From assembly GCA_016617855.1 (NCBI GenBank), contig JAECUM010091510.1, forward strand, positions 30,001 through 94,000: DNA of 64,000 bases. Direction: 5' to 3'. Below are positions 17,815 to 30,207 of the stretch, in pieces. The DNA comes from Megalonaias nervosa. Taxonomy: Eukaryota; Mollusca; Bivalvia; Unionida; Unionidae. Position 1 is the first letter of the stretch. Every line of letters starts with the position of its first letter. The translations under genes were made by a program, and so were the position numbers. The notes beneath the pieces are model-generated. The model did not search any database. It saw only the letters and a list, made by a program, of their open reading frames with translations, and had not been told where the DNA came from.

Positions 17815-18756
17815 TGTTTCGTGTATAGGCTCGCACAAAGTAACAAAAGAAAAGAGTGAAGCCAACAAGCTTTGTAAATTTTAACAAAATAATTTATTTC
17901 CCTGGAAAACAAGGTAAAAATATAAAAAAGGACTTAAGGTTTGTGAATCTAATCCAAAAATATTAATCCTAGAATTTAAAAATATAAGTCCTATCACTAA
18001 AAAGTTCTAATTGAATCAAAGTTCGAATCCCGATGAAGTTCCAAGATGGAAGGCGATGACGTCCTCTATCCTGTTCTGTGTTGACGTGTCAACAGTCCTT
18101 GTTGAATCACCATTTCCGGCTTTAGAATTCCGAATAATTTCCAATAAATGTCTTTGTCCAAGAATTTTGATGAAGAGCTTTTGTATGTTTTCCAGAGATA
18201 ATAAATTATTAAATCCAAAAAATAGAAGAATTTTAAATCAAACTGTCATCAACATTGAAAACACCTTGAGCTCTAAAGGTTTTAAAATACGACTGACTGT
18301 AAACGCTACAAAAATCTGTTTTAACCCTTAACTAAACGCAGTTTAGACCCCGTGATGGGTCACGTGATCGCTTAATCCGAACAACGCAGTAAAATAATAT
18401 GTCAATTAGCACGTAGGCTAGTATAGCCTTAGCTAAGAATAAGTGATTCCCACACTGGAAATGAATTTATAAAAAGGTTGTTTACAACAGAGCTGAAGCA
18501 AGCCAAGAATGACCTTGATTACGACCAATGATTTTTATTTAGTGTTTACTAAGTCAGAACCAAGGTCAGGAACTAGAGCAGCTAAAAATATAATGTAGTA
18601 ATACTACTGCGTTTTAATCAGGTCAAAACAGAAAACTGAATTTTCCGAAAAAGGTCAAATCCAGTGAATAAAGTTATCATAACATGTAATGAAAATAAAA
18701 ATAAAATAAAAAATTTAAAACTAACACACAAGTAATTTAATTACATATACGTAATA
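17815..18756 (-). repeat. 5' LTR (minus-strand orientation)
   Basis: This has the same length as the 3' LTR. One terminal base differs (TATTACG in place of TGTTACG on the minus strand), so the canonical TG end is mutated. It is followed at 18757 by the ATAT target duplication. Confidence 0.92.
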
Positions 18757-19013
18757 ATATACTATGACAACAATCCGTGATAGGAACAGTGTTGCATCAA
18801 AAAACTTTCAGCATAGTTGACAACTGAATCTTTGTGTTCACACTTTCTTTATGTGGTCTAGATTTGTTGCTTCCACCTGAGCCAGCAACATCTTCACAGT
18901 CACATAGGGTAAAGCTTCAACAGCAAATAAGAATGAAACACATTTTTCTCCCAGAATGTATTAATGATACAATTATGCGGTGAATTTTTTGAATAGTAAA
19001 GTATTCTAAGGTT

Positions 19014-19014
19014 A

Positions 19015-19061
<47 letters not shown>

Positions 19062-19086
19062 ATAATAATAATAATAATAATAATAA
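19014..19086. repeat. (TAC)n-(TAA)n microsatellite
   Basis: A run of TAC/ACT triplets passes directly into TAA/AAT triplets. Confidence 0.95.
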
Positions 19087-20389
19087 GTTCATATAGCAAA
19101 TTTGAAAGGCGTACCTACCTGTACTGAAACGTCATCTGTGAAAAAAGCCAGTTTGGTCTATTTCCCATTTTTGAGAGATTTAGAGTACTGAATGGTATGT
19201 ACAGGTATAAAAGAACACATGTGAATTTAATCACATAAGATATTATTAGTACCGATATACCTCGCTACAGGCAGTAAACATCCTACAATGCATTACTTGG
19301 AGCAAAGAATAACAATATGATTATAGTAATCAGTAAATATTGTAGTCACTAGGTCAAACGGGGCACCTTTGGTAGCTCATCGGTTGCATATGTCGCTGCT
19401 TCAAACGTTTTTGCTGATGGCATCTGAACTCACACACTGTATTTGTTTATATTCCAAAATGAACTCGTTGGTTCTGTTAATTGACATTACTTTACACGCA
19501 TGAACCGATAGTTTATTAACGTCCTAAGAACAAAAATTGTGAAGGGATCTGAAACCAATCACACATGTCCTGCAACATTTCAGTTGTCAAGTTAGTTAAT
19601 AGAACAATATATAAAATAGTTAGGTTAAACATATATGGAACATGGAATTACAAAACGCTCGTTGACTGTTTGGACTAAAACACTATCATTTTATTATTTT
19701 GAATTCGATCAATGATTTTCTGGATTAAATCATTGGGATACATCAAGACTGTTGGTAAATCAAACTATTCAAGACTACCGGTACATCAGCACATTTAAGG
19801 CTTGGAATTCATCAGGAATATTCTATAATTTTGTACTTCTGGTAGAACATTTAGGACTATTTGAGATTTAATTCCATGTACTCTAAGTTAATTATACATT
19901 TCCACTTTGTATTCTAAGAATACAAATTATTTTGTTACATTGTAAGACAGTTGTAGGTATTGTGTTTTAATGTTATTTAGTTTAAGACCACAGAGTACGA
20001 ACAATCGTTTTTCAAACGGCCCAATATAATCATCCTTACGCCAAGCTTAAATAAAATGATCTTCCATTTTCAGTTTCGACAGGGTCTAGATGTTGAAATT
20101 TTAATTAGTATATAGCATAGTTTAGAACATAACCGGTAATTTACCTCTCTTATTTGCCCCTCACATTAATTGATAATTCTCATTGCTTGCTATTTTCCAG
20201 TTGTAAATAACTAGTGTTTCATTCTCGCACTGAACGAGATATTTAAAGAACAGGTCAACCTCAAGGAACTTACTGTTCCAGACAAACCGTTATATAAATG
20301 TTAGATGCAAGAAGACTAGTTAAGTAGCATAACTAAATCTGTGATGACAAATTAATACCAAGACTTGACATCAGTTGAATATAAGTGGT

Positions 20390-20392
<3 letters not shown>

Positions 20393-20448
<56 letters not shown>
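20393..20448. repeat. (AG)n microsatellite
   Basis: About 28 uninterrupted AG dinucleotides. Confidence 0.95.
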
Positions 20449-20449
<1 letters not shown>

Positions 20450-21406
20450 ATTGGGGACAATAAGAAATGACATTAATTACCATTTAAAAATGAAGGGTTT
20501 TGGCGACAATAGGAATTGAATGTGGGTTTAAGGATGATATGGTTCTCTGTTGACAAGTGGAATTTAACATTAGTCTTTAAAGTAATATTTCTTTTTCTAT
20601 CCATAGTTCTATCTGAAAAATGACATTAAGGGGGTCAGGAGAAAATATAATATTAAAATATACAGGGATCAAGGGGACATATATGTTAAAACTATATTTA
20701 CTAACCAACATCTACACTTACTAAACAATGCGCCATTTTGACTGACCAGTACCCACATCCATTAACCCATGCGCTGTTTTGACTCACCAATATCAGTTCA
20801 ACACACACACACATACTGACCATCACCCAATTTGGCTGAAGAATATTCATTAATAAAATGACAAACAAAAATCCATGAGTACTGATAAGTCCTGAGACGC
20901 TATGCACACAAACGTAACATCCCACTATTAGACACAAGAGAATGTTTACAAATACACACAAACACATTTGGTAGCAAAGTTTCAGTTTTTAAAGACAAAC
21001 GATATTAAACAAATATTAACAATCATTTGATTAGCATCTCTGTATTTTTGAGATCTGAACGGACTCGAAATAGCCGATTACTTTCTTCATTCTGTTACAC
21101 TCTCAATTAGAAGTCGCAACTCCCGCATCGGGCTCCACAGGCAGCACATACGTTTTCCCATTTAGTCTGTTTCCATGAGCACATATAAACAAATGTGGAA
21201 CAGTGAGACTCGGTAGGTTCACCTTCCTAATCCTCCATTTGTGAGATGAAGGACCCTGACTCCTGCTGTGGTCATTGCTTCGATTCCTGCTGATGTTATT
21301 GGCACTGAAAGAATAGTCGATATTATTCCTTTTGCATCATCCCTTCCTCCCACTCATCTTCTCTCTTTTTTTCTCTTCAATCATCATACCTTTAATTAGA
21401 TCATGA

Positions 21407-21496
21407 CCCATTGTCTAATAAATATGGGTTTCTTTTCCCATTGTCTAATAAATATGGGTTCCTTTACCCATTGCCTAATAAATATGGGCTTCTTGA
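21407..21496. repeat. Three tandem 30-bp units
   Basis: CCCATTGTCTAATAAATATG is followed by GGTTTCTTTT-like sequence and repeats three times with a few substitutions. Confidence 0.9.
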
Positions 21497-24211
21497 ACCA
21501 GTTTCCTATTTGGATAAAAATTATTTCCTGAATCAGTCCAAGAAGTACTTGTTAAAATTGACCGTGGCTTCAAGAAACCTTCGGTTAATACTTCAACTCA
21601 TTTTTGTCTTGATGAGTCTACAGTGGATGGCAAGTCTAGTGAATATGCTTTAAGCCCGGATGTGAAGGAAAACATCCCTCAAAAGTGGAATTAGAAACAG
21701 ACTATCTTCCTAAATAACAACCAATGTCAATTGTCAAAGTTTATGTTTTAATACGCCTTGTAAAGCAGAAATCAACAAAGAATAACGAGGATAGGTTAGG
21801 GCCAGAACATCCCTCTTCATTTAAACTTACCAAATAAGAAAACAAAATGTTAAACATGAGTGAATATTTACAAGGTTTACAGCTGGTAGAAGTAGAAGAG
21901 GACTTCCAAAGATTTAGTGTAGTGCCATTTTGCTATCGATGAACGCTTTGTTTTAAACTAAAGAAAACAGGTTGAGGTAAGGATCACAAAACCAAATTGA
22001 TATTGTTTTATACTTTTTTGAGAAAACAAGTACAAAGCGACTCACAAGTCCAAGGATGTGGTGATGTAAAAATAAAAACAATATTGTCCAAACGCAATAT
22101 TATCCGATCCTTGCAACTTCACAGTTTCGCATGTTTGAATTGAGTGGACGCAGAACTTTTCTTATAAAGTATATGATGTCGTCTTTCGGATAAAATACTC
22201 CATGCAAATCAAAATATTCCACACTGTGGATGTTCGGAAAGTAGAATAGATCCTGAGCAGCTGTATGGTAACTCTGGGCAAGGAGAAATTGAACGTCCCC
22301 GGTATTCATATTGTTTCTAAGACATAACGATAGGCAAATATTTCATTCTTTTTCTATTAAATATTCCGTCTAGTAATCGGTGCTCTGTTGAAAGAAAGGT
22401 TCGGTGCCTTTAGTTTTCAATTACATGGATGGCGGTATATTCACTCAGGCCTTTATTCAAATCTTTCAAGATGATCTCTTCTTGTGTTAGGCTCCGTACT
22501 TCGTCCACACACTCTTCTAACTTTAAGGCTTGGTTCTGCTTCAAACGATGGTCCTATTGCATTTGACTAGGACGACCGATTTGACACATACAACCATATT
22601 TCTAGTTCTTGCAACCGCGTTGATAGAAAATTGGGAGACTAAGTGTTGTGCTTGTTCGGATCATCGTGATTGTACGACTGTGCTATTTTCTTCTTACCAT
22701 CCATTAGTAGAATGTAACTGTTGTGGTTTCTGTTTTGGATGGAAAACATTATGGTCGATTATGTCTTCGTGTTCCTTGTTTTTAAATGTCTCCTTTCACT
22801 TCTCTGAGATTGTTGATTTCAAAATTATTGCCAAATTGTGTTTACAAAATCACGTTTATCGTGTTCATGAGGGTCAGTTTGAACTAAAGTTCCAAACGGA
22901 GTTAGTTTGACTTTAAAGGGTGGAAATTCCATCGTCGTTGCCTTGGTATTGAGTTAAATTAAAACCCCAGAAAGTAGATCGTTCTGCATAATTATCGTAC
23001 GCCATTCCGTGTATTAAGCTGATTCCTAATTCTCCTATGGTTTCAGATAGAATCAAGCATTGTTTCTGGGACAAAGTTACACAAGTCTGCCGTCCTGAGT
23101 GATTTCTATCTAGGCCACTTTCAGGTATTTGAACTGGAAATGGTTTCTAAACAATAGTTTAATTGCAGGCAGCATTAATGACGATGCCAGTAAATGGAAG
23201 TTAAAGTAGCTGACCTTGGCATACATAATCTTCGATCTTGAATCAGCGTCAAGAATTAACAGTGAAGGTCGGACTTATATTCATCGGACGGGATATTTGG
23301 ATATTGTTTTTGTTTTTGTCATAGCTTGGGCAGTGTAGTTACTCAATTTAGGTAACACATCCACATTCTTCAATGTTAGTTTTGTGATCGTTAGCATTTG
23401 CAATCAGTATGTGACGTACATCCACGTCATTGAACAACTAATTTATCTTGCTGCCACGTGTCCATTTTTAAATGATTCAGTCTTTCTAAACGACGTCTTT
23501 GTTTGCTTTTCCTTTGGCATTCGTTACATCCAAATCGGTGTATTTGACTTTGCCCAACGTGTCACGTTTCCACAACAAATAAGCATGGAGATGTGTGTTC
23601 GTGGTTTCTTTCCCTATGTCAGTACATTCTAGAGGAATGCTTTGTAAAGGGTAGGTGTAAAACGATGTGTTATTCAAGCATAAATCCACGTTGATGAATA
23701 ATAAATGCATAATATTGTTGATTCAAGCCACTCTTGTATCATCGACTGGATTTTTCTCTCGACTTTATGAATGTTTACTTTCAGGTAAAGATCGCTGTAT
23801 TATTTAGTTTGTCTCTTGATTTTATACTAGATAGAGGCTGGGATCATCAAAAAGGAAACTGGGGGAAAAACTACCCATTGCATATAATCGTTTTGGATGA
23901 CCAACAGATCAAGTTATATCTCTTAGACTAGTAGTGAAATATTTCTTACAGCAATTAACGAGGTCCAAATTTCTGACTATTTTTATTTTCTTATGCTTTT
24001 TATGGTCCTGTTTATGAGGTCTAAAGAGCTTTTGACATCTCCTTCTGCATTCTCCTTGCTGTGTCATTAACGTTGAATCAATTCATTGTACAATAGTGTG
24101 AAAAGAATTTATATGGGTATCTCTGATCACCATGGAGATCTTTTCCTGTCGTGATCAACGTATGTTTTTCAACGTATGTTTTTCATGCCTTCTTTAACAC
24201 TTGGATAGAAC

Positions 24212-24217
24212 TTTGTT
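24212..24217. repeat. Left target-site duplication TTTGTT
   Basis: It is identical to 43513-43518 and directly abuts the AG terminus of element 2. Confidence 0.95.
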
Positions 24218-24695
24218 AGTAGTATAGTGGGGCGATAGGGCCCTCATCATGCCAAAGAAGGAAAATCAGCCTGGGGTGATATCACCCTCAAATCTTTAGC
24301 AAAAAATGGCACACCCTGGGGTGATGTGACCCCCTCCCCCCCCCAAAAAAAAGATTAATTATGGGTCAATAGGAATGGAACAGGTGGAATGGCGTCTTGG
24401 TACTTGACACTTGTAACAATGTTGCGAGTGGCTGACCTGAAAACGCGCAGCTACTCTAGGTAGGGATAAATACAATAGAGAGACAGAGACATAGATAAAC
24501 ACAACCATAGATTGATGCACATCAATCTATCATACCCAAATTATACAACCGACTAAAAAACAATTAGGTAAGATAATAATGTTTTTGGGAGTTAAACATA
24601 AATTATACAACTGACTTACATATTTTTAGGCAAGAAAGAATAAATATCTTTTCGAGGTATATGAAAGTGGCCCTGAAAAGGGCCTTTGGTTTTTT
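24218..24695 (+). repeat. Left terminal inverted repeat of element 2
   Basis: It pairs with the reverse complement of 43182-43512 with some mismatches. The left copy has about 125 bp extra (about 24505-24630), including a small palindrome ATAGATTGAT/ATCAATCTAT. The inner edge contains the histone-like stem-loop of the leftmost gene. Confidence 0.88.
24669..24684 (-). terminator. Histone-type 3' stem-loop, leftmost gene (L1)
   Basis: On the minus strand it reads GGCCCTTTTCAGGGCC: a perfect 6-bp stem and a UUUC loop, preceded by CCAAA and followed by AC. GAAAAGATA begins 15 nt downstream, where histone pre-mRNAs have the U7-binding downstream element. It lies 29 bp after the stop codon of L1. 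This is the best match of the nine in the window. Confidence 0.8.
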
Positions 24696-24713
24696 TTTGT
24701 TAACACCATTCTC

Positions 24714-24947
24714 TTAACATAGAGGACATCTCACTGATCTTCTTCTCTTTCTCAAACTTTGTCTAACCTCTGGACCGTAGATGAGGACTCGTTTCAGACA
24801 GCCCTGTCTCTCCACATAGCATCTTCTTTTGCAAACAGTCGTATCGGTGATCCGGATTATGGTCAAAGATGATTTAACATACATGGGTAAGTCCATACGG
24901 AAAAACAACGACGATACGAAAGTAGACGATTCAACGTTTGTCCACAT
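24714..24947 (-). CDS. L1: small basic Cys-containing accessory protein, 77 aa
   Basis: The frame opens with an ATG at 24947 and ends at 24714, just inside the left terminal repeat. The product is basic (QSLRKRRRSVRCPLC at the end) with several Cys and a middle hydrophobic part. I do not recognise a family. Element 3 has the same gene at 57684-57901, but its ATG reads ATT and the frame is broken. The gene is transcribed outward and its mRNA would end at the histone-type stem-loop. A TATAAATA box lies about 50 bp upstream on the minus strand (around 24992-24999), divergent from gene L2. Confidence 0.5.
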   Translation of the reverse strand: MWTNVESSTFVSSLFFRMDLPMYVKSSLTIIRITDTTVCKRRCYVERQGCLKRVLIYGPEVRQSLRKRRRSVRCPLC

Positions 24948-25105
24948 CTTGTGACGAGAACAGGTGAAGGGAATGAAGTGAACCACGTTTATTTATAGTG
25001 GAAGACCGGACCGAAACGGATTGAGATTGTTCACCAATCCCAACACGCGTTACAAAATTCAGTCACTTCGCGGAGTCTGTCTTCCAATCCGAAGAGAGCT
25101 ACCTG

Positions 25106-25126
25106 TGACGTCACATTCCCTATATA
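25106..25126 (+). promoter_or_regulatory. CRE-like motif and TATA box of gene L2
   Basis: TGACGTCA at 25106-25113 is a perfect CRE/ATF palindrome and TATATA at 25121-25126 a TATA box, about 55 bp before the L2 start. Element 3 keeps the TATATA (58076-58081) with TCACGTCA in place of the CRE. Confidence 0.6.
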
Positions 25127-25178
25127 GGTGCACTAGCGTCTGTGCGCAGTGAATCGATGCGACATTGTTTTTTGAAAC

Positions 25179-25358
25179 ATGACGGAAATTAAGAAGACAA
25201 TGAATTGGGGTGCACCGGCCGTGGAGACAAGAAGCGATGGCACAGCAGCAGCTACCAAAGTTAACATAGGGCCACTTCCAGAAGAGGTCGATTTTAATTG
25301 GGATTTAGTAGATTTTCTCTCTTCTTCGCAAGAATTTATTCCGGTACCAGTGAAATGA
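25179..25358 (+). pseudogene. L2: accessory protein, truncated by a 1.2-kb deletion
   Basis: The frame starts at 25179 and closely matches the first 58 residues of the intact 208-residue protein of element 3 (58134-58760), including the shared LVDFLSS and FNW motifs. It ends after PVPVK because about 1.2 kb present in element 3 (58305-59515) is missing here. The deletion also removed the stem-loop of L2 and the whole zinc-knuckle gene. The remaining protein is probably non-functional. Confidence 0.75.
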
Positions 25359-25475
25359 GAGTGAAATGAATACTGAGAGGGAAGGAACCAGCCCATTATA
25401 GATACACTGGTCTGACATAGATATATAGGGGTTCATGGCGTTGCAAATGTAATCATTTGACTTTTTGCAGTCAAG

Positions 25476-25665
25476 ATGAAACGATCGCAACATTTCGTAA
25501 AGAAAGGAGAAGAAAGTAAGAGGCACAGTAGCTGAAGTCTTGGCTCAAATTCATGCCATCGGTATTGAAGATGACATGAGTGAGCCAGAATCCAGGTCCA
25601 GAGAGTCTACACCAAGTCAAAGTCCATCACCACCAGTAAACCCCAAAAAGTATTTGCACATTTGA
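25476..25665 (+). pseudogene. L4: small basic/acidic protein, broken by a 23-bp deletion
   Basis: It starts at 25476 with MKRSQHFVKKGEESKR and then loses the frame because 23 bp found in element 3 (59638-59844, intact 68 aa) are absent. The remaining sequence up to the polymerase start still aligns with element 3. The function is unknown; the N-terminal half is basic and the C-terminal half acidic. Confidence 0.65.
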
Positions 25666-25668
25666 GAG

Positions 25669-28600
25669 ATGGACAAACGCTCCTCTAGAAAATTTAGAAC
25701 CACAGCCTACACGTACACAGTGAAGTTTAAAGATTTCAAGTCAGACGTACCGCAGGAGAAAGCAGAAGGGTTCATCACCGATGTGTGGGATTCTTTGTTA
25801 ACCACACTGAAACAGCAATGTGAAGCCAAAGAAGACGATCGTTTGAGACTTTCCATTTATCACGACAGTTTGAAGTCCCCCGTTTGGATCGAGTTTAGGA
25901 GCCCGGCAGAACTGACACCTTCCAAAGTCATGGAGAAGATTCAACACCTACAGCAATCCAACGACAAGTTTCACATCACCGATGGAAAAGCGACACTGTC
26001 CATGACCCACGTTTCTCTTCCCCAAGGGACCGGACAACGCAAAAAGGTGTTAGTGGTAGACGACCTTCTCAGCATCAAGCGCAGCATCGTTCAAATTAAC
26101 AACACTCAAGACCAGATGTGTTTAGCCCGTGCCATCGTGGTGGGACGAAAGTACGCCGTCAAGAACGACACCACAGAATTGAAAAGAGCCAGGAAAACTA
26201 TTCGACGATCGGGCCGAACCAAACAAAGAAGAGAAGCAGAACTCCTGTTACAACAAGCGGGGATATCCAAAGTCAGACCCTGCGGCATTCCTGAAATGCA
26301 AAAATTGCAAGACGTCTTGGATGTAATCTACACCTTGAAAGTGTACCCTCAAGAAGTGCGCGGACCTCTGTTATTTCGAGACAAAGATTTCAAAGACGGA
26401 AAATACATTCATGTCTATCATCACGATGAACATTTTGATGTCATTACCAGTATCATCGGATTCCTGTCATACAGTTATTACTGTGAGAAATGTGACTATG
26501 GCTATAACAATCGAGAGCAACACAAACATTGTGGATCGAAATGTGAGGGATGTTGTCCTCTAAGCCCTGTCTGGACGAAGGACAAGAACGAGTGCATTGC
26601 TCAGCTTGTCAGTGCACTTTTGTCAGCCCTGCCTGTTACAAACAACATTTGAAGACGCAAGGTTCACAGCAGAAATGTGCTTGTCAACTCCTGAGATTGT
26701 GCCCTACTTGTGAACAAGGCATACGCACCAATAATAGCAAGGCACACGTCTGTTCAGGAAAGAAGCGATGTCAGATTTGTCACCAAATAGTGGACTCGGA
26801 ACACAAATGCTACATTCAAAAATACCATTCCAAACATGAAGAAGAAGAAGATGACCAGAAGAAAGGGAATTTCATCTTTTTCGATTTCGAATGCATGCAA
26901 GAGACCGGCATTCACATTGCTAATTTCTGCGTGGCTCACCGAGCGTGCGAGAAGTGCATCCAAAACCCTATCTTTACTCATTGCCCTCACTGCAGCAAGA
27001 TTCCTGGAGGACGTGAAAAAATCTTTCGGGGACCGAACACGCTGGCCGATTTCGCCCAATGGCTCTTAGACCCTATCGACGAGACGTGGAATCAAGAGGA
27101 CATTGAACATTACGGAGATTGCCATCGCTATGCCACGGTGATGGCTTACAATTTTACGGGATACGATGGGCAATGACTTCTCAAATACTATACGGAACAA
27201 GGCACAGAACGTCCTAAAGTGACTTTGAACTGAGCCAAAATCATTTCCATGCAAGTGGGACAAGTGCAGTTTAAACATTCGATGAGTTAGTTTTTCATGC
27301 CTTTGAGCCGAATGCCTAAAACGTTTGGAATGACAGAAATGGTCAAAAGCCTTTTTCCGCACTTTTTTAATATCGAAGCCAATCAACATGCCGTTCTATC
27401 CCATTTGCCTGAGGTTCACTGCAACGACCCCGACAACATGCACACCGAACACCGAGAAGCTTTCTACGCTTGGTACCACACTCACGCCTCGGACCCTATC
27501 GACTTTCAAGAAGAAATGTTGAAATATTGTCGTTCCGACGTGGACATTTTACGGGGTTGCTGTGGAAAATTTCGAGAATTATTCATGGAGCATGGAGGGA
27601 TCGACCCTTTGAAAGAAGCCTGCACCATTGCCAAAGCGTGTTCTTTAGTGTAACGCCAACGACTCATGCCCGAAAACACCCTAGCTGTCGTAAGTCCTCA
27701 AACGACCAATTTTGTCCAACGTCAATACTCGGTCAATGCCCTATGCTGGTTACATTACTTGTACGACAAGGAAGACAAATGGATCCAACATGATCGCAAT
27801 GGAGGAGGCGAAGAAGCCCTCAAAAGATATTCAGTGGATGGTTGGGACTTAGAAAACCCCCAGATCATGTACGAGTTTAACGGTTGCTTATTTCACGGAT
27901 GCCCCATCTGTCACCCTCAACGTGACACTAAAAATCAGTTTTTACAACGGACCATGGAAGACTTGTACGAGACCACTTGTCAGCGGCAAATGAAGTTAGA
28001 AGAGCAAGCATATCAAGTGGTGGAAATGTGGGAACACGAGTGGGATCAGCGATTGAAAACCGATCCCGAGCTTAAACGCATCGTGGAAAGTTACAAGCTG
28101 GTTGACCCTCTGAACCCGCGGAACAGCTTGTACGGAGGACTGACGACTGTCACCTGTTTGCTGTACCAAGCCGTACATGTGCAAATATTGTCACTTTTCC
28201 GCAGGGCACCCGCAATTGCTGACGGAACACACCGACGTGGACAACATTCGACAATACGAAGGATTGATCAAGTGCAAAGTCTTGCCTCCCACGGACTTGT
28301 ACCATCCCGTTTTACCACATCATTGCCAAAGAAAACTGATGTTTCCCTTGTGTCGTACTTGTGCCGAAACGTGCAACCAAGACCGACCTTGTCAGCACAG
28401 CCAGGAAGAACGAGCCTTCACGGGAACGTGGGTCAGCGTGGAATTGTTCAAAGATCTGGACCTGGGATACCAACTGTTAGATGTGTACTAAATTTACCAC
28501 TTTCCCAAGACAGAAAAATGCCACTAGGGCGACAAGACTCAGAAAGGCATTTTCGCAGACTACGTGAATGCCTTTTTGAAACTGAAACAAGAAGCCAGCG

Positions 28601-29479
28601 GCTATCCTTCCTGGTGCCACACTCCCGAAGGCCAAAAGAAATTCAAAGAGAAATACTGGGAGCAGGAAGGCATCCTTTTAGACCGCGTAGAGAAAAACGA
28701 AGGAAGGCGATCGTTTGTCAAAGTGATGTTAAATTGTTTGTGGGGCAAAAAGGCACAACGACCGTGGTTACCCAAGACGGAGTATTTGACAGAACCTTCC
28801 CGCTACTTCCAGATGATTCATGACAAAACCAAATACATGAAACACGTGGACGTCCTTCGTGAGGACTTGATCTTAGTCAATTACGAAGAAGAACTGGACT
28901 TTGTAGAAGCCGACGAATTTGGAAATGTCATCATTGTGGCTTACGTGACAGCCCATGCTCGCTTAAAACTGTACGAAGCTTTAGAACTGTTAGGAGATCG
29001 TGTGTTGTAATTTGACACGGACAGTTGCATCTACAGCGATCGTCTGGGTCAACAAGACACTAAAATCGAAGGAGACCGTTTAGGAGCCTGGACGGAGGAG
29101 CATCGCGACGACAAGATTGTAAGTTTTGCAAGTGGCGGTCCCAAAAATTACGGCTACGAAAACCGAGACCCATAAGGAGAAGTGCACACCAATGTAAAGT
29201 GAAATGATTGACTCTCAATTATCGCACCACTCGACTGGTGAACTTTGGCGTCTTGAAAGAAGCCTTGCAGTCTGACAGGATGGAAATTTTAAAGTGACCA
29301 CCCACGAACTGCACAAGATTGTACGTTTACCCATACACCAAATCGTCAGCCGACCCTTGGAAAAAGTCTATCAAATAGTGTACCAGAAGCCAGTACGGCT
29401 TCCCAATCACTTCACTTTACCGTACGGTCACGTCTATGTTGGTCAGCATATAAAAAGGAACAACGTCCAAGACCAATAG
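25669..29479 (+). pseudogene. Protein-primed-type DNA polymerase B of element 2, multiply broken
   Basis: The first frame (25669-26652) is the N-terminal region with a zinc-binding CEKCDYGY...HKHCG block. After a frameshift comes the exonuclease with ExoI FFDFECMQETG, ExoII YNFTGYDGQ (about 27170) and ExoIII YCRSDVDIL (about 27520). Next are the family blocks MYEFNGCLFHGCPICH and DPLNPRNSLYGG. Motif B is FVKVMLNCLWGKK (about 28720). Motif C FDTDSCIY at about 29010 is preceded by a stop. The C-terminal block ends near LPNHFTLPYGHV (about 29430). The motif A region (DxxSLYP) is missing near 28170-28195, so the catalytic core is destroyed. At least six frame breaks are visible. Originally it replicated the element. 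Confidence 0.92.
29449..29455 (+). promoter_or_regulatory. TATA box before the BIR-like gene
   Basis: TATAAAA stands 60 bp upstream of the ATG at 29512. Similar boxes precede other element 2 genes: 30660, 31511, 32326 and 35743. Confidence 0.5.
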
Positions 29480-29511
29480 ATTATTGTCACTACAAACAGC
29501 AAGCGAGAAAG

Positions 29512-29806
29512 ATGAATCCTTTCACACAAGCGTAAGACTCAAGTCCAACGAGAAGCTCGAGTACGATGCTGTGCCTTGCGATGGAAGGGATGCCATACGC
29601 TATGACCTCAGCGATTCAGTACGACATCATAGGAACTTTGCTACGACTGTACCTACCATGGAAAGTGATGCGAAGGAGATAAAGTCAAGTGTTTCAGTTG
29701 CGGTATGTCACTGCACGAGTGGGGGAAGAAAGATTCCGCTTACCTGGAGCATGCTCGATGTTCTCCGGATAGTCACTACCTACCTTTAGTGGGGCCTCGT
29801 CATTGA
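29512..29806 (+). pseudogene. BIR-like (IAP-type) zinc domain protein, broken
   Basis: The last open part (about 29684-29806) reads DKVKCFSCGMSLHEWG, then KKDSAYLEHARCSPDSHYL. This follows the BIR consensus DxVxCFxCGxxLxxW...EHxxxxPxCxF: CxxC, Trp and His ligands are in place, but the final Cys position is Ser. Upstream segments in other frames look like the start of the same domain, with a stop and at least one frameshift between them. BIR proteins inhibit caspases, and viral copies delay apoptosis. The position between polymerase and ATPase shows that it is a cargo gene of the element, not a host exon. Confidence 0.65.
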
Positions 29807-29817
29807 AGTGGCATACC

Positions 29818-30207
29818 ATGTCGTTTAAGAAACCAGCTGCTTGGCTAGGAGTCAAACGTTGGATAACCCCTCGACAAGTATTTAAACCCCATTTAAAAAA
29901 TAATCTTCAAACATTACCAAACGAATTGCAAGAGAAGATCTACAAGGACATTTGGCAGGGACTTGCCAGAACAAAATCTTGATGGGTGACTGTAGAACTT
30001 TTATGGCGAGAAATTCACGAGAGGAAATTGACAACAGTCAACAAACAAGTCAGATTTATCTGGATCAAGTGTGCGTTATTCCGAATATTCCGCTTTATAC
30101 CATTTACATTTGAAGATCTTATTGATATTCTTGACCGTTACCCTGAATGGCAGTGGCCAGAAATTACTCACTGCATTCGTTACTCTCGCTCTATGAGAAA
30201 TGTATGA
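29818..30207 (+). pseudogene. F-box-like protein A with one internal stop
   Basis: One frame runs from the ATG at 29818 to 30207, interrupted only by a TGA at 29980-29982. Near residue 35 it has LPNELQEKIYKDIWQ, reminiscent of the LPxELxxxI opening of F-box-like motifs. The rest is Trp- and Arg-rich and unknown. A second gene directly downstream has a similar motif. An F-box role (ubiquitin ligase adaptor) is a weak inference. Confidence 0.4.

Larger units (their letters stand above)
18761..24211. other. Host-like non-coding DNA
   Basis: About 5.4 kb without a supported gene: reading frames are short, lack recognisable motifs and are not arranged like exons. It contains (TAC)n(TAA)n at 19014-19086, (AG)n at 20393-20448 and three 30-bp units at 21407-21496. 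Conserved exons cannot be excluded without alignment. Confidence 0.55.

Noticed and set aside
18757..18760. 5- or 6-bp target duplication for the LTR element
   Set aside because: Only ATAT (4 bp) matches on both sides; the fifth bases differ.
22530..22910. Possible host protein of 126 aa
   Set aside because: It has no recognisable domain, biased hydrophobic composition and no supporting exon structure; it is likely a chance frame. The same holds for other short frames in 14-24 kb, 43.5-46.3 kb and 50.4-57.1 kb.
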